Shown in pieces: positions 37,030-52,200 of a DNA stretch of 64,000 nt. How positions within the stretch are numbered: position 1 is the stretch's first letter; each line of letters begins with the position of its first letter. The notes beneath the pieces were generated by a model. The model worked only from the letters and a program-made list of their open reading frames with translations, made no database searches and was not told the origin of the DNA. This DNA comes from Apostichopus japonicus (Eukaryota > Echinodermata > Holothuroidea > Aspidochirotida > Stichopodidae), in NCBI RefSeq assembly GCF_037975245.1, contig NC_092572.1:21378489-21442488 (forward strand), written 5' to 3'. Both the position numbers and the translations under genes were made by a program.

Positions 37030-40000
37030 AATAATATGGTAAGCACAGTAGGGTTCTATCGTTCCATAACTTTCAACTGACTGTCTCTGTTAATGTTTTC
37101 TATAGTTATATGAATATATCAGAAACTTTTGAAGTTGTTTATATCAATGGAATGAAGAAAGGGTATTTGAAGTTGATGTCTACTAGCCTTCTCAAGACAC
37201 CAATAAAACATTACAGAATAAATTGCGATGAAATTATACGTTCTTATTGCAACCAGAGCGAACAAAGCTTTGGCTGCTTAAATAGGAAATATCCAAATGC
37301 CTTGATAACCTTATTACGAAACAAAGCAGTGTCAAAATATGCGAGAATTGCTTTGGTGAAGAATGGGTAACTAGAACCGTAAGGTCATTTGTGAAGTCCA
37401 CTTATATTTCATTGGTTGCTGTGATATATTAATTGAAAAAGCCAAATTTTTAGAAAGTTTTTCAACTTTACGCTCAACATATTAAGTATAATAATAATAA
37501 TATATAACAGAAAGAACACCAATTGATACCAATGAGAAAATCCGAATCTACTATCCTGCATGATAACTATTTAATTGCGGAGATAAACTCTGCTGTAGTC
37601 AATAATGACTGCCGATCAGAACATATGCGACACCCAGTTCTACTCTACTGGTGCTGGTCAATAATGACTGCCGATAAGAACATATGCGTCACCCTGTTAT
37701 ACTCTGCAGCATGGCACATGTGGTCTGCTTAGGTAGGTCCTGTGACTTCAGATAAATCTTGAAGTTTCGTAGCGATGATCAATCGCCAGTATTAGAACCA
37801 ATGCACACTCAATTCACATTCCAACATGGTAGATGTGTCTGCATAGGTAGGTTGAGCGGTATCAGGGGCTCACATAGGTAAATACGTCGTAGGTATCGGT
37901 ATCACGTAAGGGATAATGCGGGGACTTTTGCAAGACACTATCAACAAATACATGCTAAATATATATTCAACGTTGCCTGAACTGACATTACAGATCTTCT
38001 TTACATTGGAGGTACAATCAAATCAAGAGAAATCATAAATAAGTTAGATATGAACATTTCGGTGAATCCAACACAATAGGAAAGAGAGCCCATACCAAGC
38101 GTAGTCAACAATGTATCTTACAATACATTATGTCGTTGTTACACCGAAGTTAAGATTTATACATCGTCTGACATACCAAAGATATTTAAAATCAATATTC
38201 AGTGAAAGGAAATCATATGAATCCACTTTAAGCTGGTAATATAAGACAGCTGTGTAATTACAACTGTAGATTATCGATTTTTATTTTACACACTGCCTAA
38301 CGTTAAGTTACATATTCAGTTACATCGTTATCCTTGGACGTGATATAGTACATCATGATGGTCGACATAGGACCTTTATTGTGAATTAAATGCCATTTTA
38401 CTTAATGTGGTGTATGTGTGGCAGTAAAAATATATGAATTCTACAACGCGTTTCAATATTGGGTTAGTTGTCACAATGATTTAACTCGGTTGTTATCGAC
38501 ACCAATAAACTAAACCTCACTAAATATTGACTTTACAATTCCATTTCCTACCCATGGATTCCAATTTGACGGAAATGACTAACATAATGACATTAATGAA
38601 CGCTGAATATAGCAGGATTATGATAGAGTTTGTGAACTACTGCTTAAACTACCTTTAACAGCTTGGTAAAACTCTTAATCTTAAGTTTCAATTAAAATCG
38701 AGGATAGAATTTTATTTATTGTGCATGTGTAACAATGATGTTGATACCACCTACGCAACGTTACGGTGACTGATATCTGTTCTAAAGATGAGTAATAGAT
38801 TACTTACAGCTACGAATGTTCCCCTCAGATGATGAATGGAAGGTCGAAGATTCCAGTAACCGAACAAGATTTGATCTCTGCAGATGATTAAGAAATCAAT
38901 TCAAATAAGCAGATGTAGTGTACTAATTTATATGTTTCAATGTAACTATGAAATACAAGAAGTGTTAATCTAATAAACACATTGAGTAAGTTTTACTTTC
39001 ATGATCAATGTCTTCTAAGATTTCCCACAAATAGTGAAGCTATTATTTGGATAAACTAAATGACACTTTCAAAGTTTTACATATCAATGAGTATTACATA
39101 GCTGTAATTGAAGTGACTATGGTAACACTCACTTGGATGAAAGTACCTCGAAGCAAGAAGTCAGCGCTCATTCAAACACTAAATTCATTTATGGTAACCT
39201 AAGTAGACTTAAGTATATATAAATACTCCACAATTACTCTACCATAGCTAACTTTCTTAAATCCAACTAAAAAAAATCGCATACACTGTACGATAGTTGT
39301 ACAACCTACAAGTTTTTTTAAAATATTTGTCTGTCAAATAGAAAATACAGAATTAATTACACACCGAATTCAACTAGTATGGAATGCGGTTACTTCGACA
39401 CTAGAATGAAAGGGTACTTTAAAGATTGACTTCTTCCTTACTTGATCGGCAAGTACTTCTCCGGCCATGGTGCTGATGGTGTGGTCGCCTCTCCGTCAAC
39501 ACTAGTAACTTCCTTGTTGACAGGAAATGGTGGGTCTCCTAAGAGATGTGCGAGTGTAGAAACATCGAAACTAGTACATGTATATGTATATCCAACTTGT
39601 GTATGGAGGGACCACCAACGTCGTTCAGTACAGCTGGGTGTCTGTAATGAATATTATCAAACTCACTTCTTGCCCTCTTGCATTCACTCTTTCTATACAT
39701 GATACCAATTGTTATAAAGGCTGTAATTAATTTCAGTCAACAAAGTCTTAAATGATGCCCATGTCTCTGCTTCTAATAAACTAACCTTAAATACAGATAA
39801 GAGCATCAATGTAACTTTCCGTCACCAAAAAAGGAATAGTGTAATATTATAATTTGGTACTGGTTTGCATTCAACTTTACTTCATGTACAATATATCGAG
39901 GTGTCTCTATATATAATTATAATAAGTTGATTTTCTTTATAGAATATTTACATGTTTATTCCGCATTAAAACTACCGTAATTATGTGAGTAAATCCACTT

Positions 40001-41690
40001 GGCTCAGAATTAACTGAGATTCAAAAACTTGAGTTAACTGTGATGTATTTGTCGTAATGGAGATGAATGTAGTCAATCAAATTCAATTTACTAATCAAAT
40101 ATGAAATATAAATTTTTTGGTTGATATTTACTGTAGTTTTCTCTTATAACAAGCAACGAATTTTGTCATTGGACACTTAATTATTTGCTACAATGATTTC
40201 GTTGTTATTAAATTTCTTTACCAGCTGCCATAATCTCCCATAATACTACTGCTGTAGACCACACGTCACTGGATTCTGTATACTGATTCAACAGTAACAT
40301 TTCAGGTGGAAATTGGTTCAAAGTTACCGTAGGAACCTGAAAAAGAAAAAAGAATTTATAACGTATGAAAGTAATTGAAGTAATTAATATATTAATGTCT
40401 TATTCAGGTTATACTAATCCAAAATTGTACACTTAGGTCAATATACTCACAACTACTTTTTGCTTTCGTAAGTCGAAATGATGATAAATTAAATTGGAAA
40501 TAATTCAATTGTGCAGAGGTTTCGATCAAGATTAAACAGTGATTTGGATATGCAGGATTTGTAATTGCATTAGTGAAAAACAGTTTAGAACAGGCCATGT
40601 ATGATATAGAAATTTATTGAGCTTTCCATTAAAATAATAATAATAATAATCCAACTTCATTAATGAAGTCTACAAAATATGCCAAACCTCCAACGAGAAC
40701 AAGCGATTCAGCTAGAGTATTGTGTTTTTTAAGCATGATATAAATGAAGTTGTACATCAGACTCTGCTATCCTTTACAAACACCACTTATTCTGATCATA
40801 AAGACCGTTCCAGTAATTTAGTAATAAGATAAAAATATAAAAACATGATCATTAGACAGACAAAGAACAGGGTCATACCTCCATTAATAAATAAGTAATT
40901 AACCTGTGCATTCTTTAAGAGCAGCTATTTCTGGTGCATCGCCGGCCAGACAGAAGTCAAATATTTTGACCTGTCCTTCCTTGGTTAGTAACACTTTTTT
41001 GGTTGTTAAGCCAGGGTGAAGGAACTGACAGAATATGTAAACCAATAAGTTGAGCACTTATTATATAATTGAGAGACATAGCGGTCGCCTTCGTGTTTGA
41101 CTGAAAACTTATCTTGTTTAAGAAAGAATTTAGATACGAATTACAACTTTACAACAAGGAGATAATGTTGATTAAAAAATAAGTGTCTGACTAAATAAAC
41201 AACAATATTAAGCTGGTAATTCAGGCAAGTTTTACATTTCTTACCCCGTATGTCTTAAGGATGGCCATTCCTTCCAAAATCCCCGCTACGTGTTTGATGA
41301 CGTCAGGAACTGACAATGAACTACAACAATAGTAGTCTCCATTATGTTTAGTATCACGTGACAAGACGCTATGCAGAATTTCACAATTGAGATGTTCACT
41401 AATCAGGAACAGTTTACCTAAAACAATGAAGGAATCAAAGATGAGGTTCAACAAAGTAATCTTCATAAATATTGACATTTTATTGGATATGGCTATCTCA
41501 TCTATCAATTAGAATTATTAAATGTATTAATAAAAAGGATGACTCACTCTTGTTCGGACAATATATAATTACTCTTGACTTGATCAGAAGATCTTGTCGA
41601 CACCAGACAGTCCATGACATCATTATCTTCCTAAACTGTCACTCATCAGGCCCGATGAAGGATGAGTGGGGCTAAATCATAACCCGAAAA
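37030..41690 (-). repeat. Inverted segmental duplication of 57.8-61.95 kb
   Basis: The minus strand of this block is collinear with the plus strand at about 57815-61950. Examples: atgaatatatcagaaac at 37110 against the inverse at about 61865; the cagtcattattgac... double motif at 37600-37690 against 61545-61625; ggggctaaatcataaccc at 41668 against gggttatgatttagct at 57823. The left copy is about 0.5 kb longer through small insertions. Confidence 0.9.
37805..41417 (-). pseudogene. Decayed pseudokinase C-lobe fragment (inverted duplicate)
   Basis: Exon remnants matching the plus-strand receptor exons 10-15: 41417-41245 (KLFLISEHLNCEILHSVLSR), 41024-40904, 40336-40222 (NQFPPEMLLLNQYTESSDVW), 39538-39442, 38877-38808, and about 37925-37805. 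Damage: the second remnant has one extra base (121 instead of 120), so the next exon runs into a stop; the fifth lacks 12 bases (LFGYWN directly before LRPS); in the last, the acceptor and about 30 bases are missing and CCT ATG AGA became CCT ATG TGA. Exons for the ectodomain, membrane helix and kinase N-lobe are absent. It is on the same strand as, and upstream of, the kinase-less receptor. It reads as a dead duplicate. Rescue by alternative splicing is not excluded but would need several coincidences. Confidence 0.85.
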
Positions 41691-41885
41691 AAAGTTAAAG
41701 ACTTATATAGCAGTAAAGGACTAATAGAATAGTTAAGGACTAATTAAATAGTTAAAGACTAATAGAGCAGTCAATGACTCAAATAATAGTTAAGTACTAA
41801 TATAGCAGTTAAAATATTAATACAGCAGTAAAGGGCTTATATAGCATTTAAATGAGTAATAGAGCAGTAAAGGACTAATTACGCA
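41690..41885. repeat. Degenerate tandem repeat, about 20-22 bp per unit
   Basis: Repeats of agttaaggactaatagag-like units begin exactly where the inverted duplication ends, so they mark its breakpoint. Confidence 0.75.
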
Positions 41886-41889
41886 ACAA

Positions 41890-44800
41890 TTTTTTTTTCC
41901 AAAATGAGCCCGCTTTTGGTATGACAAAATTGCACGATTTATATATAAATAAGAGCATTTCTTAATTTAAAAAACGGAAAGGGTATTTTCTCCAAAAAGG
42001 GTCGCATCTTATTCTTTACAAGGGTCACTTTTCAGATTATTAAAACTTAAAGTAGTACTTGCTCCATTGTCTACTTCTGATTCGTTCACCACTGATCCTT
42101 TTCCTGCGAAAACAAGGGAAAGGAGATGCAATTCCTTTATGGGATATTTCCTGTTGGGGATGATATGTTTTTTAATGTTTGTAGCGAAAGCCTAATGACT
42201 CTTATACATCGATACGTTCAAATTGGTCAAGTAACTACCATTAATGTTGACTATGTGTGGCGGTAGCAGGGAAAAAAAAAATTTCAAAAAATGATTGACA
42301 ACCGGTTTAAAGATTAATTCAGTGTTCATGGACGAAAACATGATGAAGACTTGAACATGATAAATAATTCAATGGATAAAAAACACACGAAGACATACAA
42401 GAGAAGTCGAATTAGAAATACAAATGGTACGTAAGTTGTAACCACAATATCGATTGACATATTGCAAGTGACTCTCTGGACTGATCTAGAATGAACACTG
42501 ATTAGTTGAGAACCAGTAGCTTTCGCAATGCTGTGGAGGTGAGGGGGCATTCTTCATCTCCATCGAAGTGTTCAATGGGAGACTTTTTAATCTTCAAAAG
42601 TATTTAAGATAACACCTTGAGTTAATTCCTTCTTCATTTACCTAATTTTACAGTCCAAATTCTGTAGGCTATTTGAGAAAATGTTCCATCCATGCGCCAT
42701 GCACCCGAAACTATAATACAGATTTTCAGCAAACAAGCGTCAATTGTTATTCAATCATGTTAAATGGATATTACGGTGGCAGACAACGTGACACTAATAT
42801 CGAAAAGGAAAATATTCCACCGTCAGTTGTAAGCTTCCTATTCATAATTTCTATTTCTGGCGGAATCTGGTCAAACCATTGATAAAATGCGAGAAGGGTA
42901 AATCTTAACCGTTGAGCAAAATTAGCGAGATCGTCATCAACGCTCTTTGGGGTTGGGGGGCTTCAGTTTATTTTCATTCTATTTATTAAGCATATATACA
43001 TGTAAACGTAAGAGAAAAGTGTAAAAATGTAAATAAAGAATCATAAACAAATATACTTAACGATAGATTGTTATATACTATCATACCCTTTGCAATATCT
43101 TTATCATAACGGAACATAGCGCTCACGGCACTCCGAGAGGGTCCTTAACTGTGTAGCACAAGAGCCATTTTGTGTGTGTTTTGACCTGTATCTTCATGTG
43201 TATTTAGTCAATCATTTTGGACCATCCACATTTTAAAAGCTTAAACTGTTAGATTTCTGGTGGTGTATGCCTTAATCCATATATATTTTGGTAACCTTAC
43301 GCCAATTTTTAATTAAAAAAGTGATTTTAGGATATTTTCAATGAGAGTACACTTGAAAACCCTAGTTTTTCTGCACTGTGTGGGCTATTTTCACACCGTA
43401 ACTTTTGTATGCGAAGTCCTATAATCCCAGTTCAAACGGTGAATTAATCTATGAATATTCATCAAGTTTTCTACCGATTCTTAACTAATTTGACCAATGA
43501 GAACCTTACGCCAAATTGCAAACTAAAAAGAAATCAGGGATATTTCTTCCGTTTCCCTTTGTTCTCAATCGACATGACGTCACGATACTGTACTCAGCAC
43601 ACGTTGGGGAATGTGCATTCAAGAAGTGTTGTCGTTTGATTGTGATATCTTGAGTTATTGTTAGACTTAACTCAAAATGTTTCTCAGTAACTTTCAGAAG
43701 ACTGTATTTATTCAATTAATTGTAATTTCGGTTGAAAATAATACCTCCTAAGTGACATTTTCTGTATCCTTTTGAACCTGTTTCTGACCACGCGATGAAA
43801 CGACTAAGTTGGAACGTACCAAACCACAATTTGTGGGGTATGGAGTTGTTCTAAAGAATATAGTTCTGTACTGTTTAGCACGCAATATAGCCTTACAGTG
43901 TACGGTCTATACTAGCTGCGTATAAGACAGTATTAATGATACTGTAGCCTATAGACTAATTCAAGTACAAGTCGTAATGGGGGTTCGGTCTAGTATTTCA
44001 TTGGTATTAACTCCCTAATGTATAATGGAACAGTCCCTGACGCTCTCCGCCATCGCGTAATCGTCCACAGAGCAGCAAGGGGAAAGTAGGTCAGCAGAAA
44101 AAACGCAAAGCTGTGCTTGCTGCACAGCCAATTCTTAGTTTTCGCTGTGAGCGTTTTGGTCTAAAACTTTCCGTTATGATTAATTGTACATATGGAAACT
44201 GTGTTTCTAAGTGAAATGTGTTTCTCAATACTAAGGATAAAATCCACAATGCTTTCAAAATGAGCGCGGCTGGGATTGATTTCCTGCAATTTACATTTGT
44301 AAATGAAATATTTAGCATGAAGTTAGAAAAATGATACTATTTATAGTTTCATATGTTTGTCCAAAAAGCCAAAAGAGATACATTTTAAAGTTATTCGGTT
44401 TTGGGGACAACAACAAGAATTAGCATTCCTAAAGTTCATAACCCTATCACAGTGCCAAAAGTGTTCGGGAATATCTTCATCTTCTAATTTACAGAGTGGA
44501 ATTTGTCTCTTCTTTTCTTAAAAATTAGCTGATTTGTACCAAGAATAAAATGTAAGTATCTAAACTGGAATTAACATATTTTCTTAACCCAAACACTATA
44601 AAAACAATATTAGCAAAAGCCAAATTTTTCCATTATCATTAACTAGATGTACTGCATATTTGATACCAGCAGAGTAAAACACTCCATTTAAGACCGTTGC
44701 ATTCTCAATATGAACCAAGCTGTTGTTTCAAATGATTTTGAAAATAATCAGAAGGCACTGAAGCTGAAAGTTTACACCATAGAAAAAAGAGACCAAATCA

Positions 44801-46270
44801 GTACCCTTAAAGTTAGAACGAAAAAGATAAGTACCACCGTAACCTTACAATGACAGATTGAAAAAGACTTTTCATGCATTATCGATATCACCTAAATATA
44901 TTTTCACCCAAGCGAATTTCATTGCATATAAGAACAGGCGAACATTAATAATATTAGGTTACCCCTTTTTGTACGGACGAGAGAGAACCGTCCGCATACC
45001 GTGGACCACTGCTTTAGAGTATTTTTGAGACGAGAAATTTTGGTAGATAATTGAGACTTAAAAGATCAGCTTTTTGATTCGTGGACTTTATACCTCATGA
45101 TTTAACAGGGCCATAGGTGATGACTATACCACATTCTTAAAGAAAGCAGGAGTATTGTCATAGGTAGGACTTAAAGGGAGGAGAGATGATTTATTGTAAT
45201 TTAGCAACGCTCTCCTTGGAAATAACATTGATGCCCTTACTATCGCAAATTTACCTTATATCATCATACGAATGTTCAAAACGATTATTTTTAAGCATTT
45301 CTGATACTATCTCGATTCCTTGATTTGAAATGAACTTCTAACTGGAGAGCAATTAATTCATATCTTCTAACTATCCTTATTATTCAAGAGAGAGAAGCTT
45401 TGTTCGAATGTGGACGTAATGGTTTGTTCTTGTTGACTTTCTCGATGTTGGACTTTATTATCCTGGCATGAACCACGCTGTATGGTGCACTCGTATGAAA
45501 GCTTCGATGAAACTGTTAGGGTAGTGTGGTTAGCGCTCACCCTCATAGCTGTTACAGTAACTACGTAGTTCATTTCATGTTACCCATGTAACCGTGTTAC
45601 GAACACAAAGTAGTAATACTGATGCACGACTGTGGGACATGAACAGTAGTTGATGTACCAACCATTTAGTGCCAGTTCATTAACATGCGATTCTAACATG
45701 ACGTCCCTGAACATGATGTACCGAAAAGGGTCTTTCCTCGTTCTCGGCATGACGAATTGGCGTAATTTAGAGAGAGGTGTGAACTGGAATCAAACGGTAC
45801 CGTACCCTCTTTACTTTATCTCGCAGGCATGGCTCATCTTCATAGACATCTTGTCCATTCGCCCAGTTTTTTTGTGTCTTACCTTGGAATAAGTTAACAG
45901 CTTTGTAGATTGTAGATTTTACAACGAAACTATAACGAATGAACTTTATACGTAAAGTAACCCTTATCTTATACGTCATTTAAACAATTTAAAGTACTTT
46001 AAAGAAAATTAAAGTACTTTTACCTTGGAAGAAAACAAAGAATGTCAACCTAATTTATAAACCTTTGTAACTTTATGTCTTTCACATAGTAGTTAAACTT
46101 TACAGAAACGTGTCTCATCACACTTAAAAACTCATTCATTTTCATGAGTGATCTATAAAACTTGATATCTTTAATAATTAATTGCTTACTTTCATCGCAT
46201 GATTGGCAGAATCAACATAAAAACTCGAGTACACAGAACGGACAGGGTTAACGTCAAAAGAATCAAGAGC
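41890..46270. other. Intergenic, no gene recognised
   Basis: The 4.4 kb before the plus-strand receptor. Open frames (for example 42326-42550, 43451-43715, 45367-45573, 45650-45979) overlap on opposite strands and show no domain. The last few hundred bases presumably include the promoter of the plus-strand gene. Confidence 0.35.
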
Positions 46271-46274
46271 AAAA

Positions 46275-49200
46275 ATGGCGATAAGAAGGTTTGTCCTAAT
46301 AAGCTTGTGTTGTGCTCTAGCGAACACAGGGCTAGGTAAGTGTTTCTATTCGATTCTTTCCATGGCTTTTTATTTTAAAACAATAGAAATACGACAGTTT
46401 TTAAGTAAATGAAAGAAATATTTTTGTTATGTATTTACTTCTCTTCTGAGAGCGTTATGGTCAAGTGGTTAAGACATTGGACCTGTGATCTAACGTTTGC
46501 TGGTTCCGAGTCCTGGCCAGCTCATTACGTTGTGTCCTTGGGCAAGGCACTTTATAATTTTGTGATGCGCCTTGAGCACCGTTATCGGTGGATATGTCTG
46601 CGCTTTATAAATCATCAATATTATTTTTTTAATCCTTTGTAGTAGTAGGCCATATCATTGACATTAAGAGATAAAGGGAAGTAGAAAAGTATTTCACAAA
46701 ATAACATTGTATCTATATGTTGCAGGATTACAAAGATTTACAACTTGTTAATGTTATTTAATCTTTAAACTCGAGTTTATCTCGTATTTGTGTGCAGTCA
46801 ATATTAAGGAAAAAAACAATACAGAACAACAACAACAACAACTAGAAACAAACTGCAATTCACGTGTTTAAATATAATATTCTGAACACCAAATGCAACC
46901 CTGACATCGTCATAAAGGAGAAACACACTCCATCCATATTATTACGTTCTTGGGATGAACAAAGTGAAAGAAAATAAAGGTGATTGTTTAGATTTAAGTT
47001 AAAACTTGGTCTACTGTTGTATTAGGGCCCGTGTATACAAATAACATTTCCTTTATTGACCCCAAACATTAGGAAGGGTTCTAGGGGAAGAAGGTACCTC
47101 TTCTCTTTTGAGAAATGTTCATAAGATACATGGTCCTAGTTACAAAATGAGTTTTATACTCTTCCACTTTTGAAGTATGTGCTACTTTGTACTATTTGCA
47201 ATTCTTGCATAAGACCTTTCCCTTTTCTTTTCACACAAACAATTCTTTCGAATTTCTAAAAAAAAAAAAAAAAAATGCGACCCTAAAAGTTGGGATTCCC
47301 GGTTTGAAGACTAGGGTTTTAGGGGAATGTCACTCTGTCTCTGTGTAATGTCGTCAACAATTGGAATGTCTAAGTTTACCTTCATATGTTTAATATGTAA
47401 AACAATGCTAGTTAAGTCATATTATTATTATTACGTCACGGAGAAAACACTCGAAAATATCTTAACTGTCAAAGACTAAAGTGAACATATAATAGACAAA
47501 GAATGCATTTGAAATACCAGTAAGTTACCTTAATGATTCATGGTTTTGTAATGTTTCATTAAAAAATTCATTTTAGTATTAAAGGGCAACGCAAAGTGTT
47601 TAATGATTAAGGAAGTTTATTATTAGCATAGCTCTTGCATAGATGCTTGGATTTTTTCATGTATTTTAAGTATACTAGCAATGATTGAAGATCATCATTT
47701 TAATAATTAAACTTTCTCTGGCGATACATTAGTTCATTAAACAATTACATTTGGCAATAAATGTCGTAATTTTGAAAAGTGTTATGATTTCTATATGTCT
47801 TAAATAGAAATTTGTAACATAATATAGGATTGTACACGTTTAATAACTAAGTGTAATGACAAAATTAGTTTCTCCAACTGCTTATTTACCTAAAAGTATA
47901 TCATCTAAAGATTATATGTAAGAATGAAAGAAAGTCCCAGATACTAAGTTTTCAAATTAAAGTTCTTAGTAGACTTGTCATATACACTTGGCATATTCTT
48001 AAGAGATCTTGTACGGAATACATTCCTAATCCATTGAAACATGATTTTAAGATATAGTTATGAAACATACTCTTTGATTTAATTACTATGGTAGTTTAAT
48101 TTATCATCATACAGGATTATCGGTGCATACTGTCTTGATTAATGGTGACATTGAAATCGAATGGCCTATGAGTACTACACGCCAGGTCAGCTTTGTGGTC
48201 TTTGAAAAAGATGACGGACAACTTCTAAGGATCGATGAAACAAATGATTTTAAAGCAACTAATGGACCATTTTATGCAGAATTGAAAGGGAAATCGGCAC
48301 TTATATTGAAGATATCAAATGCGTCACTAGAGAATAATGGAATTTACTCATACACTACGTATTATTATACTGGAAATGCCGAAGAAGGGATGATGCTGCT
48401 TCGAGTGCAAGGTAAGATTTCAACAAATTAAATAAATAATTTAATAACTAACTACCTTAATTCGAATCATAACTTCCCGTATTTAATTTTACGAATATGC
48501 AAATTAAATGCAGTAACATATCAAGAGAGCAATAATGAAAATTTTAGGTAGGACATTATATTTTTAAAAACGTTTTAACAAACTGGATTATATATTTTAT
48601 TATATTTTCTTACAGGGCAGCCTGATTTGTTCAATGTGAGCAGTGACACTGTCGAAGGAGATGTCATACACGCATTATGTTGTGTGGAATCTACCATGGA
48701 ACCTCTGATGACGTGGAGGGTTGATACAAGCATTTTTTATAAAATTAAGCAAAAAGCTTCTGTCCAAACAATCTCGGATTATAAATATTGTGATATGGTA
48801 GATCTGACTAGTCATCGGGTTTACAACGACAAATCACTCATTTGTGAAGTTCAAAATGGATTGCATCTCTCGGTTTCATCTTCTTTGAATGTTTCCTGTA
48901 AGTTACAAACTACGTTGTGTGGATGCTTATCGATCAATGCAAAATGCGTCCATTAAAAGGTGGAAATAATCGTAAGCATCTCAGCGGACAGAATTTAATC
49001 AAGAAAGTCTGAAAAGTATTCCAAAATTTCCATCGTTGTTTTGTTTCAGAAGACATGTTGTAAATATGAAGAACATATTTCAGCTGGAATAAAATTTCGC
49101 CTATCATTGGCAAAAGGGAAGCGTGCTATATAAGTATGATTTTAATAATTAGGGTAAAACTTTGCTGATTTAAAAATGACATATTTCCTCTTTGTAGATG

Positions 49201-52200
49201 TTTTGGCTTCTATGTTGTGTCATCCTAAGTAGAACAATAATGTGTCAATATTGCTCGTTATGTGTGCAATGGATCTGTTACTATAAAGATGAATGGTTTC
49301 ATTTGTCAGCAGATAAAATGCTTCTACTGACGATATAACATGAACAGCTATTTTTTCTATTTTTTCTATCTTGACAGATGAACCGACGGTCACTGCTTCT
49401 GTCGATAGTGCTGTCATGTGTTCAAAGGTCACCTGTATATTACGGGAATTCACAGACGCATTGATTATATGTACAGGAGAAGGTAATCCCATACCAAACG
49501 TTGTATTAGAGAGTCCATTGAGAAGGATAGACTTACCTGAATGGAATAGTACCTTTATAGGAAACGTGTCAGAGTTTACAGTAAAGCGGCATGTCTGGAT
49601 TGCTAACATCACAAGGAATCATTATGGCTTGTACAAATGCAGAGCGAGCAATGGTGTTGGAAATGTTGTCTATGATGCCGTACTGTTGAACATCACATGT
49701 GAGTTTTATAAGTCACTTTATAGTCTCTGTTCAAAATCTCCACTTGTAGCGCAATGAAGATTGGAGTAGTGAAGTGAAGTGTAGTGTACAAGAGACCGTT
49801 CAGTCTTGCGAAGGGTTCCTACGATATTGAACTATATATAATGCAGCTCAATAATTCCATTCGATCATGTTATCCTTTATAGTGAACGTAAGACAATAAC
49901 ATTATGGAATCACCAGCTGAAGCAAATCATTACATTATTTCTCGTAGCATTTTTCGAAATGATTATTTCCTTAAAGTTAACCTTATTATCTAATCAATAA
50001 CTGGCCAGAGCAACAAACATTTGATGGATGGTGTTCATTTAGTTCAGTGTGAAGGGTAAATATTGTCTGAAGCGCGCCACAGCATGAGGCGACATTGGAA
50101 AGAGTGGACGAAATTAATGTATAATTACTATGTATGGATTATTAATATATAAGTCTGGGCAAAGGTGCAAACTTGAGCTATATTTTGCAAACATGAAAAG
50201 ATGTTGAAGATTTCCGACTTTATAGTTCTAAGAATTTGTTGTAATACTCTGTTGCTGTGATGGGGGGGGGGGAAGCTAAACCCTAATGTTGTTCGGGGGT
50301 TGTGTGGGGGGGGGGGGTGGATGCTCCCAGTTTACGTGTCTGCATCCTAAAGCGCCTTACATTGTAACTTCTCAAAAGTCAGCCCTGTTACAAGCAACCA
50401 ACATACCATGAAACAGTTTATGAAAAGAGCTGATGTTTTCCTGCCAACAAACCTTCTCAACAACATTGTTCTTATCATTTAGTAAGAAATATCACCACAA
50501 TCAAAACCTAAGTGGCCCTTTACAATAAAAGAAACAAGACGAACATATAATCCATTTCCAAAATCACCCCTGGATGTGAAAAGCAAGACAAAACTTCAAA
50601 TATTGTGAGTGTCAAAAATTATATTGGTTGATGACAACCTTTGATAGTTACATTTTAATGTAACCACACTGATTTGGATGAAAATCTACAGATTTAGTTA
50701 AGTCTTCATATATTTTATGATATATAAAATGTTATTGCCTTCGTACAGTTGACACGGCAGTGAAAATGCTCACCTCTCCTTCCAATATGTTCACATCAAA
50801 TGGCAGTTTCATCGTTGAGTGTGCAAGTTATTCCAATCCATTGGCGGAAATGTCTCTACAGAAGGTAATTAATGGTGAGTGGGCTACTTTACGCAGTTCC
50901 ACTGTTCCTGAAAGCAAGACAAGATTCACTGCAATTTGGAAGTTCACATTTGACGAGATCATTGACGCCCACGAGGGCCGATACAGATGTAAAGCGTATA
51001 ATGGAATAGGTCGACCAGCAACATCTAACCCAACAATCTTATCGCCGGTCCAGCGTAAGTATAATACTTATACCTTCTGAAATCTGATAATACAGGTGCA
51101 GATCCAGAAAGGGGCGTTTTGAGGGGGGGGGGGGCTAGATATCCCTACATGAAGAGTCAGCCACCAACTTCCTTTATATCTTCTTGGGTCCGCCCCTGTA
51201 TTTCTTTGCACTGTATGCACTGAAAAATTGCCCTCAAGAGAGCATGAAACATTTCATTGCTGACAATTAGCATGGCCAATACAATATTGTAATCACGTAC
51301 ACTTGTACGAGATTCATCTAAACTCTCCAGAATACATCCGTGATATTGAGATGCTATCTATGAAAGAAATCACCCTCAATGACTACTCCATTGGGAAATA
51401 GAAACTATTCGGCCATGTAGCTGCAGAATAACCATTTGATTTACATTCAACTCGCATATTCCGGTTTAGACTAAACATCCATAATGTGAAGAATGGAACA
51501 ACTGTTGTGAAACGTTTCATTGTCTAAAAAACTGAAGTGCGCGTGATCATGTTTACACGCTCGAAAATCTTTTAAGAGTGTTTAACTTAGTTTAATCCTC
51601 CAAACTAGCTAATAAACGTGAAAATGAAAGTGTCAAGTTAGTGTAAGGATCGAAAAAAGGTCGTTAACAACACATTATGGTATATGGTTTAGACAAAGGC
51701 CAAGAAGTTGGCTAGTATACTCTTTAATGAGCGATTCTTCGTTTCGATAACTTTCTTTTTAATCTATTACTTTAGGCAGAATTTGAGTCTTAATATCTCA
51801 AAGTAGAAGACGAAATGAAAATGTACAGTGCTAGAAATGTTTCTATAACGTTTGCGATTTCTCAAGACAGTCATTTCTAATATATGATAAATCTATTTCA
51901 TGCTCTTTTGAAGCCAAAGTGATGATAACATCAAATCCTAAGTACACCCTTTAAAAAAAATGTTAACCCATCATAAATTCTAATAAATAAACTGAAACAT
52001 ATTCGTAGCACTTAATATAAACAACTGAGACGATACTCAACGTCATTTAGCCTTGCGGCTTTACAATGCTTTTGTATTACTATTGACATTTTGTGTTGCA
52101 TCTGGGGAACTAATGTATTGTGCCATTTTAAGTGGTTTAGCTACATTAATTGATTAGCTTCCGTTATGTAAAAGGTCCTTTTTCAAAAATGTAAATGTGT

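Noticed and set aside
37110-37370. 86-residue open frame on the plus strand
   Set aside because: It lies in the duplicated 3' flank of the receptor; the homologous stretch near 61.7-61.9 kb does not keep it as a gene and no domain is seen.
39442-39702. Plus-strand open frame over a kinase exon remnant
   Set aside because: Shadow of the minus-strand pseudogene exon at 39442-39538 (reading GDPPFPVNKEV).
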